A stretch of DNA of 64,000 bases from Halichondria panicea (lineage: Eukaryota > Porifera > Demospongiae > Suberitida > Halichondriidae). The stretch is taken from positions 4,651,378-4,715,377 of the forward strand of contig NC_087381.1 in the NCBI RefSeq assembly GCF_963675165.1, given 5' to 3'. The notes under the pieces are model-generated. The model had not been told where the DNA came from. It was given only the letters and a program-made list of their open reading frames with translations, and made no database searches. Positions 34,701 to 45,719 of the stretch are shown piece by piece. Position 1 is the stretch's first letter, and each line of letters starts with the position of its first letter. Both the position numbers and the translations under genes were made by a program.

Positions 34701-37537
34701 GCATGCGCACATCAACATACAGCTGTACCTCCACACTGTTAGCCTCAAATCCATAATACTGAACACGCCTACTATTCATAAATTTTCGTGGGTATAAATT
34801 TTCGTGGTACAGGCTCAATCCGCGAAAACTGCAAACATTTATACCCTCGAAATATACCCGCTATACGGTAACATCACGTTTGTATAGGTTGCTTACTCCT
34901 ATCATAGATACACGAAAGAAAGGGATAGGCAACGCCCCACGTGATGCCAGTGTGTGACGTCACACCCTCTGGTTGGAGGCGAGTTGCGCTCAAGAAAGTA
35001 CACAATGATCCCTATATCAGCTTATTTTTCTCGTAGGGGGCCTAAAAGAGAAATTCAAAGCAATCAGGCATCATGCACACATACACCCTGCACTACTGAT
35101 AGCTACAGCTGCTATGTTAGTGCCGAGATTTCTTTTATTCAGCTTGATTTGTGTGAAAAAATACCAATTTGTCAGTTTATGTACCTCTATCTCCAATATT
35201 ATAACATGTACGTTTCACAGAATTAAAGTGTGTTTATAACTGCATGGAACAAAGCATATTTTCCAGCTCTCAATGCAGTGAAGTAGTAGCAGCACCATGA
35301 AACGTTTGTCCAAAGTCCAGAAAGTTTGCGTACCTCTCCTGCTCTTACTGTACATGGTAATCTAGTTTGAAGTGCTCTAAGACACAGTTTAGGTATTAGA
35401 AAGTGGAACACAAGTATTTTTATCTGTATTGTGTGATCGAAGAGATGGCATTTGAAGGACTTGGGAACAGACCTGTTATGGTTTGTAGAGTGTACTGACA
35501 CCCCCTTTGGAGCTCACTTTCTCATCACTTTGCATATAGTAGCTCTAAAAGAATAATAGCCTATGTCTAAGTGTATCTGGTGTCTCCTCAAGAGCACAGT
35601 TTGCTATAATACTACAAACTATTAATATCTTTACTGACATTTTGAGTGCACACACCCCTTTTTGCTCATTACACGCCCCTTTTTAGCAGCTCGCCTCATC
35701 CAACGGAAGTGCTGGGTGTTGCCTATCCCTTTCTTTCGTGTATCTATGCTCCTATTCATGTACTCCTGATCTTACATATGTTCATGATTTACTGGTTTTC
35801 AGGTACACTTTTGGTTAGAGTAATAACTTCTGCTAGCTTAGCTTTCAAATTTCTGTAGTAAGTTTACAGGGCTACATTTTGATTCGATTGCTGAGATAAC
35901 ACCAAAAGCTACAATTTACTATTTTCTACTGTTTTTATGACATCAGCAGCTGCAAACCACAAACCAATGCCGCTTTAATCAACCACAAACTTAATTAAGA
36001 GTGGGCGTACAGTTATTGTACGCCTACTTACGTGGTTAATTAGAGTGTCATCGATTTGTGGTTAGCAGCTTGTGATGTCATCAAAACGGTAGAAAATAGT
36101 AGAATATGTAGTTTTTCAGTGTTATCTCAACAATGGAATAAGCATAGAGGATGTTCTTGGTATCAAAATGTAGCCCATTTATTTGTAAACTTTTAAACCT
36201 AAGCTATGAAATGTTCAGACTACTCTAACCAAAAGCGTACCTTAAAAACCAGTAAATTATGATTATAGACATTGTGAACATATGTAAGACCCATAAAGGG
36301 ATGGTCAGGATACCTAAACCATTAAACAATTATGTGATGAAGTCTAGGACCTTAGCTGTACAAGATTACTGTTTTATTACTCTTACCAATTACCCACTAT
36401 AACAATTTGTTGTTGTTCTATTAATCACCACAAACCCACCACCTTATGTTTCCATGGAAACGTTTTTGAGTATGTTGTAGCTTGGTCATTCACCTACACC
36501 TCAGCACAATTTCTTAGCCAATCGAAAGATATTTACATTTAGGTACAGCTACTCACAAATTTGTAATCTACTCTCTAAGCTGGATGCAGTGTAATTATAC
36601 GTACCGTCAGGAGCACATTATAGCGTCTAACTCTGCATATGTTCGGAAATCGCATCTCGTGTGCTTTCCTAAACGCAAAAGTGTATAAGTACTGTATTAC
36701 AGACCATGGTCAGCCTGTGAATATCATTATGAATTAACGGATGTACATGTACATGTAGTGCAGCAGCAGGAGAGCTAGGTTGAGCCAGAAAGAGCTAAAA
36801 TGAATAGCTAGATCTTTGATGGATGTTGGTATACATCATGGAAGAGACTGTCATTGGTGAGGTACAGGAATAGGAGCATATAATTATCCAGTCACTTTGT
36901 ACAGAGAAAGTTTGACTTAGACTAACACATACTAACACATACTAGGTGTTTTGTTTTTGCAGTAGAGATCGAGTGTTACTGGGGTTCTTAGAAGAGAGAG
37001 CTTACTACCAGGCCTATAGCTAGCTAGCTAGCTGTAGCTTTTCACCTATGTTTGGTAAAGTGCACCGTCAGCTCAATTAGTACTCGCCCGCAGACCATAT
37101 AAGGTCATGCTTTGCAAACTTGCACGAGATGTGATTCCCGAGGTAAGACGCTCCTTCTGTAACGTGCTCCTGGTACCGTATAGCTAGAAATTTTTGCGGC
37201 CCCAAAATTCTAGACCTTCTGCGGAAACCATTTGCAGAGGGTTAGGGATAATATTTCTGTGTTTTACTCATTCGCAGAATTCGCATAATTTTTAGGCCGC
37301 AGAAATTTCTAGCTTACGATAAATTATTTATTTCTTAGGCACATTTTTCATGTATTGTAAAAAAAATATCTCAGTCTACGACACTTCATATACTGTATGC
37401 TGTTCTTTCTTCAGTTGAATACACTCACTGTCAGCCAGTTGAAGAGTTACTTGAATGCCACTGGGAACAAATGTACTGGAAAAAAGCAACAGTTGATAGA
37501 CTTTATATATCAGCAGGTTGGAGAGCCGACAGTATGA
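25717..37537 (+). CDS. XRCC6: Ku70, DNA end-binding subunit for non-homologous end joining, 605 aa
   Basis: Twenty exons join in frame: 25717-25788, 25838-25939, 26009-26083, 26148-26195, 27105-27159, 27220-27313, 27374-27452, 27511-27534, 27642-27716, 28453-28526, 28595-28678, 29308-29404, 29468-29582, 29702-29790, 29858-29986, 30059-30170, 31164-31247, 31828-32012, 32168-32269, 37415-37537 (1,818 nt with stop; human protein 609 aa). The N-terminal von Willebrand A-like domain shows DSLILLIDCSKKMFE, SSDKDMVGIVFFGT and SLSDVLWTCSSML. The Ku core shows GLTLMGFKPIDQL and ISPAGFHLLYLP. The last exon is a SAP domain (LNTLTVSQLKSYLNATGNKC). Ku70 pairs with Ku80 as a ring on DNA ends in the nucleus. 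MITEs occupy introns 4, 9, 11 and 19. The SAP exon is separated by a 5.1-kb intron and agrees in phase. Confidence 0.97.
26456..26857. mobile_element. CAGTGGAACC-type TA-flanked element
   Basis: A 402-bp element, CAGTGGAACCTCCCATAACG to GTGGAGTTTCCACTG, with TA on both sides. It lies in XRCC6 intron 4. Confidence 0.75.
28083..28385 (+). repeat. About 310-bp interspersed repeat, copy 2
   Basis: Same orientation and near-complete match to 10190-10500, with small indels. It lies in XRCC6 intron 9, about 65 bp before exon 10. Its right end reads CGGCCTGGGATCGAGGCTA. Confidence 0.85.
28749..29304. mobile_element. TA-flanked MITE ending at the XRCC6 exon 12 acceptor
   Basis: A 556-bp element with ends CAGTAAGCGGTCAAAATAAA and TTTATTTTGACCGCTACTG, flanked by TA (28747-28748, 29305-29306). 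The right TA supplies the A of the TAG acceptor, and exon 12 starts at 29308. Confidence 0.85.
30230..30910. repeat. Dispersed CTCGAGTTATG-family repeat, two diverged copies in intron 16
   Basis: Blocks with GCTTCTTTCTCGAGCTATGG or its variants, CACTAAAGCGCATAGCTG and CTACAAGAGCCAGGAAATAG occur near 30400-30560 and 30705-30850. Related copies are at about 9820-9895, 20390-20540, 31370-31540, 32560-32735, 38325-39055 and 50222-50365. A non-autonomous transposon origin is likely. Confidence 0.6.
30960..31025. repeat. Hairpin, 25-bp arms
   Basis: CCATGGCTAGTCTCATGGAT with CAGCC pairs with GGCTGATCCATGAGACTAG with ACCATGG across a 15-base loop. There is one unpaired base. It lies in XRCC6 intron 16. 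Confidence 0.9.
33400..33602. mobile_element. CCGTATAGCTGGTAATTTTC-type MITE
   Basis: Left arm CCGTATAGCTGGTAATTTTC then GTGGGGTAAAA; right arm TTTTACCCCACGAAAATTAC then CTGCTATACGG. TA flanks are at 33398-33399 and 33603-33604. The length is 203 bp. Confidence 0.85.
34599..34868. mobile_element. CCGTATAGCGGGTATATTTC-type MITE
   Basis: Left arm CCGTATAGCGGGTATATTTC continuing GAGGGTATAAATTTTCGCGG; right arm ends GAAATATACCCGCTATACGG. TA flanks are at 34597-34598 and 34869-34870. The length is 270 bp. A degenerate half of the same family is at about 52990-53040. Confidence 0.88.
34895..35755. repeat. Element with about 40-bp inverted arms
   Basis: TCATAGATACACGAAAGAAA with GGGATAGGCAAC near 34900-34930 is inverted at 35719-35750 as GTTGCCTATCCCTTTCTTTC with GTGTATCTATG. 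The interior has no clear gene. Confidence 0.75.
35762..36290. repeat. Long palindromic element
   Basis: Arms of about 200 bp pair around a centre near 36005. Examples are GTACACTTTTGGTTAGAGTA against TACTCTAACCAAAAGCGTAC and TGATGTCATCAAAACGG against its partner near 35935. Divergence is moderate, so it is an old fold-back insertion. Confidence 0.75.
37176..37319. mobile_element. CCGTATAGCTAGAAATTTTT-type MITE
   Basis: CCGTATAGCTAGAAATTTTT with GCGGCC pairs with GGCCGCAGAAATTTCTAGCT. TA flanks are at 37174-37175 and 37320-37321. It ends about 95 bp before the last XRCC6 exon. A partial copy is at about 37665-37732. Confidence 0.75.
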
Positions 37538-38324
37538 TTATAGTTATTCAAAGTTTGTTTAATATTATATGATCACACCTTAATTACGAAGTGTTATATA
37601 TTGGAACCTCTGAATAAGTTGGTGCAAAGATAACTTTCAACTTTTAATAACATTTGCAGATAATATTCTGCGTTTACTCATTCATTCGCAGAATTCGTAG
37701 AATTTTGAGGCCACAGAAATTTCTAGTTTACGATGAAACCGTCCGAATCCCAGCAAGCGCTTCAGTACTCACTTGCAGGCTCAAGTGGTGACCCTGTACG
37801 TGTTTCTCAAAGTCAATTGTCACCGCTGCTACCCTCGGTACTCATGCAAACGCTATTCAGATTTCATATTTAATGTCTAATTATCAATAATTATAAAGAA
37901 CGTTAAGTTATGGTTTTAGGTCCTAGCAACCAGTGTATATCCTGTGTGATTGGCTAGCTATATAGGTTGCGCATTTACTCCTCTACCATGGTAACTCACG
38001 TTCAATAATACATTGTGAAAAGCTTGCTCTGTCAATAGCTAGCTGCTTACCGTTGGTTGTTCCACGCTGTCAAATAAATGCTGATCTAGCAAACATCCTG
38101 AGCCTTACGACTCCTCCTCTAAGACTAAAGCAGCGCTCTTATCAAGTGCCTCTTAAATGAAAGCGCTAATGCCTCGGTGGAGATGCCAAAGCTACATAAC
38201 ATAAAGCTACTAGATCTAATAGCTTAATTTTATACACATCTGTTCTAGGTTGTTCTGTATGCGGATGCGGTCACAATCATAACGATGATGAACACAATTT
38301 GCTGCAAGTAAACTCAAGAGTGGG
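37538..38324. other. XRCC6 3' flank
   Basis: Contains a partial CCGTATAGCTAG-type MITE (37665-37732). No gene was recognised. Confidence 0.4.
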
Positions 38325-39055
38325 TAATGATCGACCATGATTGTTGTTAATAACGATCGTTCAAGTCTAAATGGCTGCCATCAGTAGAGTCTCTCTTCTC
38401 ACTCTTGCAGCTAGCGTTCTAGTGCAGAGCTAACTGCCGAGCAGCAACACTCGGTAAACAAGTTTGGCTACGTGCTCTTCTGAAAAGGCTGCAGGCATAA
38501 CTCGCTTTATTTTGCAATTAAAATCCAAAGACTAGAAGCCTATAGAAACTCTTACTTGCACTTCATTGATCCTTGAGCAGCTGTAGCAGTCCACACACAC
38601 ACACACACGCATGCGCATCGAGTATAACTATATCAGACTTTATTATGCCTCGGTGCGCATGCGCAAGCGAGGTATATGTTTGTGTGTCTGTCTGTGTGTG
38701 TGTGTGTGTGTAGACTGTTTCAGCTGCTCAAGGATCAATGAAGTGCAAGTAAGAGTTTCTATAGGAGTCATGTTTTCTTGGCTTGGTATTTGAATAAAGC
38801 TTCGTTCTCGAGTTATGCCTAGTTTTGCTTACCGTACTTGGAATGCCATTGCAGCCCTTTCAGAAGATTCCGTAGCAAACTTGTTCACCGAGTGTTGCTA
38901 CTCTACTTAGTAGTTAACTCTGCACTAGAACGCTAGCTATTGGTAGCTGCAAGAGTGCTGCAAGGCTCTGCTGACTTGCAGCCATTAATTTTAGACTTGA
39001 ACTTTCGGCATCGATCGTTATTAGCAACGATCATCGTCGATCATTACCCACTTTG
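38325..39055. repeat. Large palindrome built from the dispersed CTCGAGTTATG family
   Basis: The left arm (about 38325-38605) and right arm (about 38650-39055) are inverted. GATCGACCATGATTG on the left is matched by CGATGATCGTTGCTAATAAC-type sequence on the right, and CGTTCTAGTGCAGAG pairs with CTCTGCACTAGAACG. The centre has (CA)n and (GT)n tracts and two TGCGCATG motifs. Confidence 0.8.
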
Positions 39056-39589
39056 AGTTTTCCTGGATTCTGCATGCAGCAAAATTAATCAATGTGTGTA
39101 TAAAAGCTAGTAGTAGCTTTATGCTTTGGCACCTCCCGCGGTGCTTTCATTTTATACATGATTAATTTTGCAGTTATATAGTTTCGAGGTGGTGCTGTAA
39201 GGTGTGCACCACCATAGCCTGATCTAGTTGAGCGGAGCCGTCGTCAAACGAATGGTTGGGTATCACTACCGTACCCTCGCGAAAATACGCCCACCCTTTT
39301 CTGCAAGAAGTCTAGGGGACTGGGCGTATAATTGCGAACTGCGAGTTTTCATTCGAATATACGCCCACCTGCGGCCTCAAATCGAGGTTTACACTTTGCT
39401 CGATGAATACATAGTATGAACATTTCATTGACAACAACAATGTTATAACCATGTGGCAGAGCTGAATGTAGTAATTAGCCACTTCCTGTGATTGCTGTAC
39501 TTAGGTACGAATCGTGCAGAATATAGATTAGTATTGATATAGTTGATGTATGCTGAGTTACTAAGAATTGGTTGACACTCAACTTGACA

Positions 39590-41320
39590 GTGGAGGTCCT
39601 GCCGAGACTAACCCTAACGCTTCAGGACTGACTCTACCGGTGTAGAGCAGACTCCGCTCCACGCATGGGAGTACTCAGTGACCCGATCAAGGCTCCTACC
39701 ATTGAATTCGGCGAGGCTAGCCACGGACATGCTAAAAAGAGTTGCCATAGATCCCTGGGAATGCTTCAAGAGCAGACACTCTGCCCATGATCGAAGGCAA
39801 GCTAGGAGAAGACGGATATGAGCCGAGGAATGCCCAAGTTAAACTTGTGGAGGAGCGATCGAGCTGGTCAACGAAGAAGGATCCTTCCTGCAGGTGGAAA
39901 TCAGGTCGGAGGATGAGCCCCATGACCCACTAGCCGCCAGAGAGGGTGGTGCCGAAACTGACCGAGGGGATATGGAGGACCAGCTGAGGAGACTCAAGCC
40001 GAGCTGACAGAGGCCCAGGCCAGGAATGAGGACCTTGCCAGAGAAGTTGGTGAGTTAACTGTTAAGCTAGGGCGAGCTAATTCCCGTGTGCGAGAGCTTT
40101 GGTCAGATCAGTGTGCCTTGTCTGTAGAGTCTGATAGGCAGGCCGAGCTAGAGATAGAACAGCTAAGAAACCAATTAGCTAGTAGCCCACACCGCCTGGG
40201 TCGACAGAAGACCCATAGCTAAAAGCCGCCGGGGGAAGGCCCCGCCGGTAGAACCATTCTCGGGGGAGAATGACACCCAAAGATTCGATGACTGGCTGCC
40301 TACTCTGGAACGGGCCGCCAAGTGGAACGAGTGGACGGAGGAGGATCGCCTTCTCCAGTGGGTGCTGGGTGATGAGGGGTGATGAGGACAGACTAGCAAA
40401 ACCTTAGCTGCACAGGACTTCCGGCACACGGTGCAGGGTGAAGCGGAGAGTGTAGCTGACTTCGTCTGTAGGCTAAAACGCAGGTAGCTTATGGTCGGGA
40501 CGGTATAGTCAGTGAGGCCAGGGATGCATTGTTATACGGTCAATTGCATGAGGGGTTGAAATATGATATCATTAAAGCACCTGGTGTATCTGGAGTAGAC
40601 TCCTACAGTGCACTACACCTAAAAAAGAGGCAGCAGTACAGCAAACCTGAGAGTAAGCCACTCCCAAGACCCCCTAATAGGCACGGGCAAGCCCCATCGA
40701 GGCCTAGAGATAAGCACCTGCTGGGTAGGGCGCCTGAAGTGTGATCAGGTAGGGCACTTCGCTAACCATTGCCTGGGGCTAGAGTGAAGCAGCTGATAGC
40801 TACAGGTGGTGCCGGTTGCGATGACCCTGTTCAGGGAGCAGATGACCTAATGGAGCTGCTCATATCTAGCTCAGACGAAGAGCTAGTGAACCGTGTACTA
40901 GTTCACGACCAAGGTAGCAGCGCTAAAGCAGCTGTAGTGCAATTGCAGGGAGTATGAGTCATAGATAGTGGCTCTGACATAACTATAATGGGGGCCGAAC
41001 TGTGCAAGTTTGACAAAGGATGATGGTGTTGTGTTTGCTACGATGGCGTTAGGTCGATTGTGTTGGCCTCACTCAGACGATCCACTATGGAGCTCCTTGG
41101 TCCATCGATAACTACTTTCAGGAGTGTGGCAGAGCAGGAAGAGGTGGAGAGTCATCAACTTCCACTATATACTGGAGGCCGTCTGATGTTACGATCACAA
41201 GAGTGTAGAGATGGGTACGGTGAGACGGTACCTGGAGAACACTGAGATCTGTCGGAGGTACTTCCTTCTCCATTACTGGAAGGTCGTAAGTCTCTGAAAG
41301 GTAACATGTTTGTGTTTAGA
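39590..41320 (+). pseudogene. Eroded Gypsy-type gag/protease remnant
   Basis: Plus-strand pieces in changing frames include a helical ELTEAQARNEDLAREVGELT segment (about 40005-40065), FSGENDTQRFDDWLPTLERA (about 40255-40320) typical of invertebrate retroelement gag, a partial zinc knuckle ending VGHFANHC (about 40745-40775) and the protease-like VIDSGSDITIMGAE (about 40959-41000). Several stops and frame changes interrupt it. No reverse transcriptase follows. GC content is higher than in the neighbours. It is distinct from the intact-LTR element to its right. Confidence 0.6.
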
Positions 41321-41496
41321 GGTGGTGCATGTGGGCTACTGGCGAAGCGCCTTAAAAAACGAGATTAATGCCGTACCTCATGGCCTATAATTATGCAACT
41401 TATTGAAAATGTTAGTAATCTCAGGTTTGTGCCGTTGAGCTGCCTTAATTTCCCTGTGAAATCTGTCTGTTTCTGAAGTGCCGTCACGGTGCATTT

Positions 41497-41646
41497 TGTA
41501 GTAGTATTGGTTATTGTATTTATAGCTTACAATATAGTGATGTAATGGCTTATGTTGAGTTATGTAATAACATGTGTTCTGGACTTAAAGTGATTGATTA
41601 TATCTTATGAATCTTATGAGACCTAGTGATTCTAGAGCATATTACA
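41497..41646 (+). repeat. 5' LTR of Gypsy element
   Basis: 150 bp, TGTAGTAGTATTGG to CATATTACA, identical by eye to 45570-45719. It is preceded by the target duplication CATTT (41492-41496). Confidence 0.95.
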
Positions 41647-41729
41647 TGGTGGAAGCGGTGGTTAGTACTCTTCTTTAGACACTACAAAGAGTTTTGTGAA
41701 AAATCAGAGAGTAACTAGAACCAAGAACG

Positions 41730-43094
41730 ATGGCTACAGCAACGTATCAAGTCACACCTCCGGAACCATTTAACTTTGGTACTCCAAACGAATGGACGAA
41801 ATGGATTAGGCGATTTGAACGCTTTAGAAGTGCATCAGGACTGGAAGCGCAACCAGAAAAAGCACAGGTCAACACACTCATATATACGATGGGAACACAG
41901 GCAGATGACATCTTCCACTCGTTTGATTTGACTGAAGACCAAAAAAAGGAATACGAAACAGTTAAAGGCAAGTTCGATGGACACTTTGTTAAAAGGACCA
42001 ATGTCATTTACGAGAGGGCCATGTTTAACAGACGAAGCCAGGAAGAAGGAGAAACTGTCAATGCTTTCATAACAGCTCTCCACACACAAGCAGAGAAGTG
42101 TGCATATGGAGTACTGAAAGAAGAGATGATTAGGGACAGAATAGTAGTCGGCATTCGAGATGCGACTTTGTCACTAAAACTTCAGCTAGACTCAGCACTT
42201 ACCTTGGAGAAAGCAGTCACACAAGCCAGAGAGGCAGAAACTGTTAAAATGCAACAACCATTAATCCGCCAAGGAAAAGAAAAAGAACCAGATACCAGAG
42301 AAGTGAATGCCTTTCGAAAAGGATTTAAAGGAAAAGGAAAAGGACAAGGAAGACAACCTTTTGAGAACAGAAAACGATTTAACGATAAAACTGTTAACGA
42401 CAAAATAAGTTGTGTCCGCTGTGGAAAAACACCGGGACATGAAAAGCAACATTGCCCAGCTAAAGAGGCTACATGCCACAAGTGTGGAAAACGAGGACAT
42501 TACAAGTCTCAGTGCAAAACTAAACACATCCGAGAAATACACAAAAGTGAGGAGTTTTTTCTGGGAGCTGTGCAATCAAAAGAAAATAAACAATGGAAAA
42601 TCACTCTAGACTTCAATGGACAGCCCACCGAATTTCAGATCGATACAGGGGCAGAGGTCAACCTAATATCAGAACGAGAGTACAAGAAAGCTGGTGCCCC
42701 ACCACTGTCGCCAGTACATCAGACATTCAGAGGTCCAAACAAGTATGTGATTCCTGTCATGGGACAATTCATGGGAAAAATTAAACGGAATGACATGGAG
42801 ATAGAGCAAGAGATCTATGTCGTGAAGAATCTCCACAAATCCCTACTGGGACAGCCAGCGATAGAAGCTCTAGGACTGATCAAAATGATCGACCAAGTCA
42901 AAGCAGCAAAGCTAAACCCAACAAAACAGTTTCCAGAACTCTTCACAGGTCTGGGGAAACTAAGAGCAGAATACGATATCAAGCTCCAACCCGAACACAC
43001 GACGAGTTCCAGTTCCGCTAAGGAGGAAAGTGAAACAAGAGTTGGATCGAATGGAGACACAGGGAGTGATAAGCAAGATCACACAGCCCACTGA
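41730..43094 (+). CDS. Gag with zinc knuckles and aspartic protease (Gypsy)
   Basis: A 454-codon open frame. The N-terminal capsid-like region begins MATATYQVTPPEPFNFGTPN. A basic linker (KGFKGKGKGQGRQPF) precedes two CCHC-type knuckles (CVRCGKTPGHEKQHC and CHKCGKRGHYKSQC, about residues 230-265). The protease active site FQIDTGAEVNLIS lies near residue 305. The frame continues past the protease, then shifts before the reverse transcriptase at about 42990, so its last 30 or so residues are out of the original pol frame. It could still make Gag and protease. Confidence 0.88.
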   Translation: MATATYQVTPPEPFNFGTPNEWTKWIRRFERFRSASGLEAQPEKAQVNTLIYTMGTQADDIFHSFDLTEDQKKEYETVKGKFDGHFVKRTNVIYERAMFNRRSQEEGETVNAFITALHTQAEKCAYGVLKEEMIRDRIVVGIRDATLSLKLQLDSALTLEKAVTQAREAETVKMQQPLIRQGKEKEPDTREVNAFRKGFKGKGKGQGRQPFENRKRFNDKTVNDKISCVRCGKTPGHEKQHCPAKEATCHKCGKRGHYKSQCKTKHIREIHKSEEFFLGAVQSKENKQWKITLDFNGQPTEFQIDTGAEVNLISEREYKKAGAPPLSPVHQTFRGPNKYVIPVMGQFMGKIKRNDMEIEQEIYVVKNLHKSLLGQPAIEALGLIKMIDQVKAAKLNPTKQFPELFTGLGKLRAEYDIKLQPEHTTSSSSAKEESETRVGSNGDTGSDKQDHTAH

Positions 43095-45538
43095 ATGGTG
43101 TGCAGGCATGGTGGTAGCCCCAAAACCGAATGGAAATGTGCGTATTTGTGTCGATCTAACACGCCTAAACAACAGTGTACGCAGAGAGAGACATCCATTA
43201 CCTTCAGTGGACCAAGTCCTAGCGCAATTGGCAGGAGCAAAGATATTCTCCAAGTTGGATGCCAATTCAGGGTTCTGGCAAATTCCCCTTGCTGAAGAAT
43301 CTATCCCCCTCACCACATTCATGACCCCTTTTGGAAGGTATTGCTTCCACAGATTGCCTTTCGGCATCACATCAGCTCCAGAGCATTTTCAAAGGCGAAT
43401 GTCAGAGATGGTTGGAGATATGGAGGGAGTAGTATGTCTGATCGATGATTTCCTCATCTATGGATCAAACCAACAAGAACATGATGAGAGACTGACGAAG
43501 GTGCTCACCAAGCTTGGAAAAGAAGGTCTTACACTCAACAAAGAGAAATGCAAGATTCCTGGGCCATATTATCGACGAAAGTGGCATAAGAGCAGACCCA
43601 GAGAAAGTGGCTGCGATCCAGAAGATTCCAACCCCAACGAACGTCCGAGAAGTTCGCAGATTCCTGGGAACAGTAAACCAGATGAGCAAATTTGCACCGA
43701 ATTTAGCAGAGATCAACAAACCGATACGAGATCTATTGGTCAAAGACAACCAGTGGACATGGGGAGAACCACAGCAAAGTGCATTCGATCAGATCAAAGA
43801 GATGCTAACAACAAGCCCTGTCTTAGCTCTTTTCGACCCAATGTTGGACACAACAGTCTCAGCAGATGCATCCTCCTATGGCCTTGGAGCCACACTCCTA
43901 CAGAAACAAGCAGATGGGAATCTCAAACCGATTGGATACATCTCAAGATCGATGACTCCTACTGAGCAGCGATATGCACAGATAGAAAAGGAGGCATTGG
44001 CACTTACATGGGCGAGTGAAAGGTATTCGGAGTATCTCATTGGCATGGACTTTCACATCCAGACTGACCACAAGCCACTAGTCCCCCTGTTCAGTGTTAA
44101 GCCATTGGACGAATTACCCCTCAGAGTGCAAAGATTCCGACTTCGAATGATGCGATTTCGCTACACTATTTCTCATGTTCCTGGAAAGGATCTAATAGTA
44201 GCAGACATGTTGTCGAGAGCACCAGTCGGTAATCCAATGCAAGACAATCACGACCTAGAGGCAGAGGGAAACGTGTATATAGAGATGGTTTTGAAACATC
44301 TTCCGGCGTCAGATAAACTCCTAGAAGAAATTAAAGAGAAACAGAACCAAGATGAAACATGTCAACAACTCAAAAAGTATTGCCTGCAAGGATGGCCAGA
44401 TAAACACCAACTTACAGGATCCCTCAAGCAATGTTACCAAGTTGATGCAGAATTGTCAGTACAAAACGGCATTCTGATGAGAGGAAACAGGATCTTAATA
44501 CCAGCTGAAATGCGACTACAGATGTTAGATAAGCTACATCAAGGTCACCAGGGAATAGAGAAGTGCAGACAACGAGCACGTGTGTCAGTTTAGTGGCCAG
44601 GCTTGTCTAAACAAATGGAAGAGCTCGTAAGAAGCTGTCCAGAATGTTGTAAACTACAAAAGCAGAGAGCAGAACCGCTAGTTGCCTCAGAATTTCCGGA
44701 TCTACCATTTCAAAAAGTAGGCACTGACCTATTCGAATGGAAGAAAGAAAACTATTTGATGATTGTCGATTATTACTCGAGATACATGGAAATTGCAAGA
44801 CTCAAACAGACAACCACAGAGGAAGTAATGCGACACACGAAAAGCATTTTTGCAAGACATGGAATACCCGAAACGGTAGTGTCAGACAATGGACCCCAGT
44901 ACAGCTCAGGACTCTACCGAGAGTTTGCTAACAACTTTGGATTTCATCACGTTACGTCAAGTCCGTACCACCCTCAAAGTAACGGAGAGGCAGAAAGAGC
45001 TATAGGAACGCTAAAGAATCTACTCAAGAAAGAGAAGGATCCATACTTAGCATTATTGGTTTATCGAACCACACCACTCAAAAATGGGTATAGTCCAGCG
45101 GAGCTCTTGATGAATCGAAAACTCAGAACAACAGTTCCGATAACGAGAGAAATGAGGAAACCGATGGTCCCAAATGTGGAGTCTCTGGAACACAAAGAAG
45201 AGACACAGAGAGCAAAACAGAAGCACACATTCGATCAACACTACGGAGTTAGAGAGTTATCTCAATTGATACCAGGAGATATGGTTTGGCTACCTGATCG
45301 AGAAGAGGAAGCTATAGTAGACGAAGAAGTAGCTCCAAGATCCTACACAGTACTCACTCCAGGTGGAACCTATAGGAGAAACAGAAGGAATCTAGTTGAG
45401 ATAAATCCGCAAAGAGAAACATCTGAGAATCAGACAGAATCCGACAGTCAAGTTCAAACTCAAACGGACACACAGACTCCTCGGAGAAGTGGCAGACAAA
45501 CACGTCCTGTTACTCGATACGAACCAACATGGAAATAA
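42990..45538 (+). pseudogene. Pol: reverse transcriptase, RNase H, integrase (disrupted)
   Basis: Three breaks separate the parts. The reverse transcriptase (to about 43555, with KLDANSGFWQIPL and LIDDFLIYG) lies one frame from gag-protease. Near 43555 a short deletion shifts frame again at the end of the thumb, before FLGHIIDESGI. RNase H follows (SADASSYGLGATLL, TDHKPL). An in-frame TAG at 44591-44593 stands where integrases of this type usually have Trp. The integrase then continues open with an HHCC-type zinc region, VGTDLF, VSDNGPQYSS and HPQSNGEAERAIG, to a C-terminal GDMVWLPDRE segment. The element cannot make a full Pol without suppression or sequence correction. Confidence 0.88.
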
Positions 45539-45569
45539 TCTAGGTGAACAGTGAACTAAGAAAGGGAGA

Positions 45570-45719
45570 TGTAGTAGTATTGGTTATTGTATTTATAGCT
45601 TACAATATAGTGATGTAATGGCTTATGTTGAGTTATGTAATAACATGTGTTCTGGACTTAAAGTGATTGATTATATCTTATGAATCTTATGAGACCTAGT
45701 GATTCTAGAGCATATTACA
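45570..45719 (+). repeat. 3' LTR of Gypsy element
   Basis: Identical by eye to the 5' LTR over 150 bp and followed by the target duplication CATTT. Confidence 0.95.

Larger units (their letters stand above)
32270..37414. other. XRCC6 intron 19, 5.1 kb, filled with nested inverted-repeat elements
   Basis: This intron is several times longer than the gene's other introns. It holds a dispersed-repeat copy (about 32560), TA-flanked MITEs at 33400-33602, 34599-34868 and 37176-37319, and arms pairing 34895-34935 with 35717-35755 and 35762-35970 with 36040-36290. A fragment around 33612-33650 matches the outer part of those arms. No coding exon was found inside. Confidence 0.8.
41497..45719 (+). 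mobile_element. Gypsy (Ty3-type) LTR retrotransposon, 4,223 bp
   Basis: Two identical 150-bp LTRs bound the element, with a perfect 5-bp duplication CATTT (41492-41496 and 45720-45724). Just inside the 5' LTR is TGGTGGAAGCGGTGG, in primer-binding-site position and starting TGG. A purine run AAGAAAGGGAGA precedes the 3' LTR. Domain order is gag, two zinc knuckles, protease, reverse transcriptase, RNase H, integrase, the Ty3/Gypsy order. The gag style resembles K02A2.6-like elements, perhaps Mag/SURL-related; that sub-assignment is tentative. Confidence 0.93.

Noticed and set aside
42990-43094. Programmed gag-pol frameshift in the Gypsy element
   Set aside because: The break lies after the protease, not between gag and protease, and pol also has a deletion and a stop. 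Mutation or sequence error is simpler.
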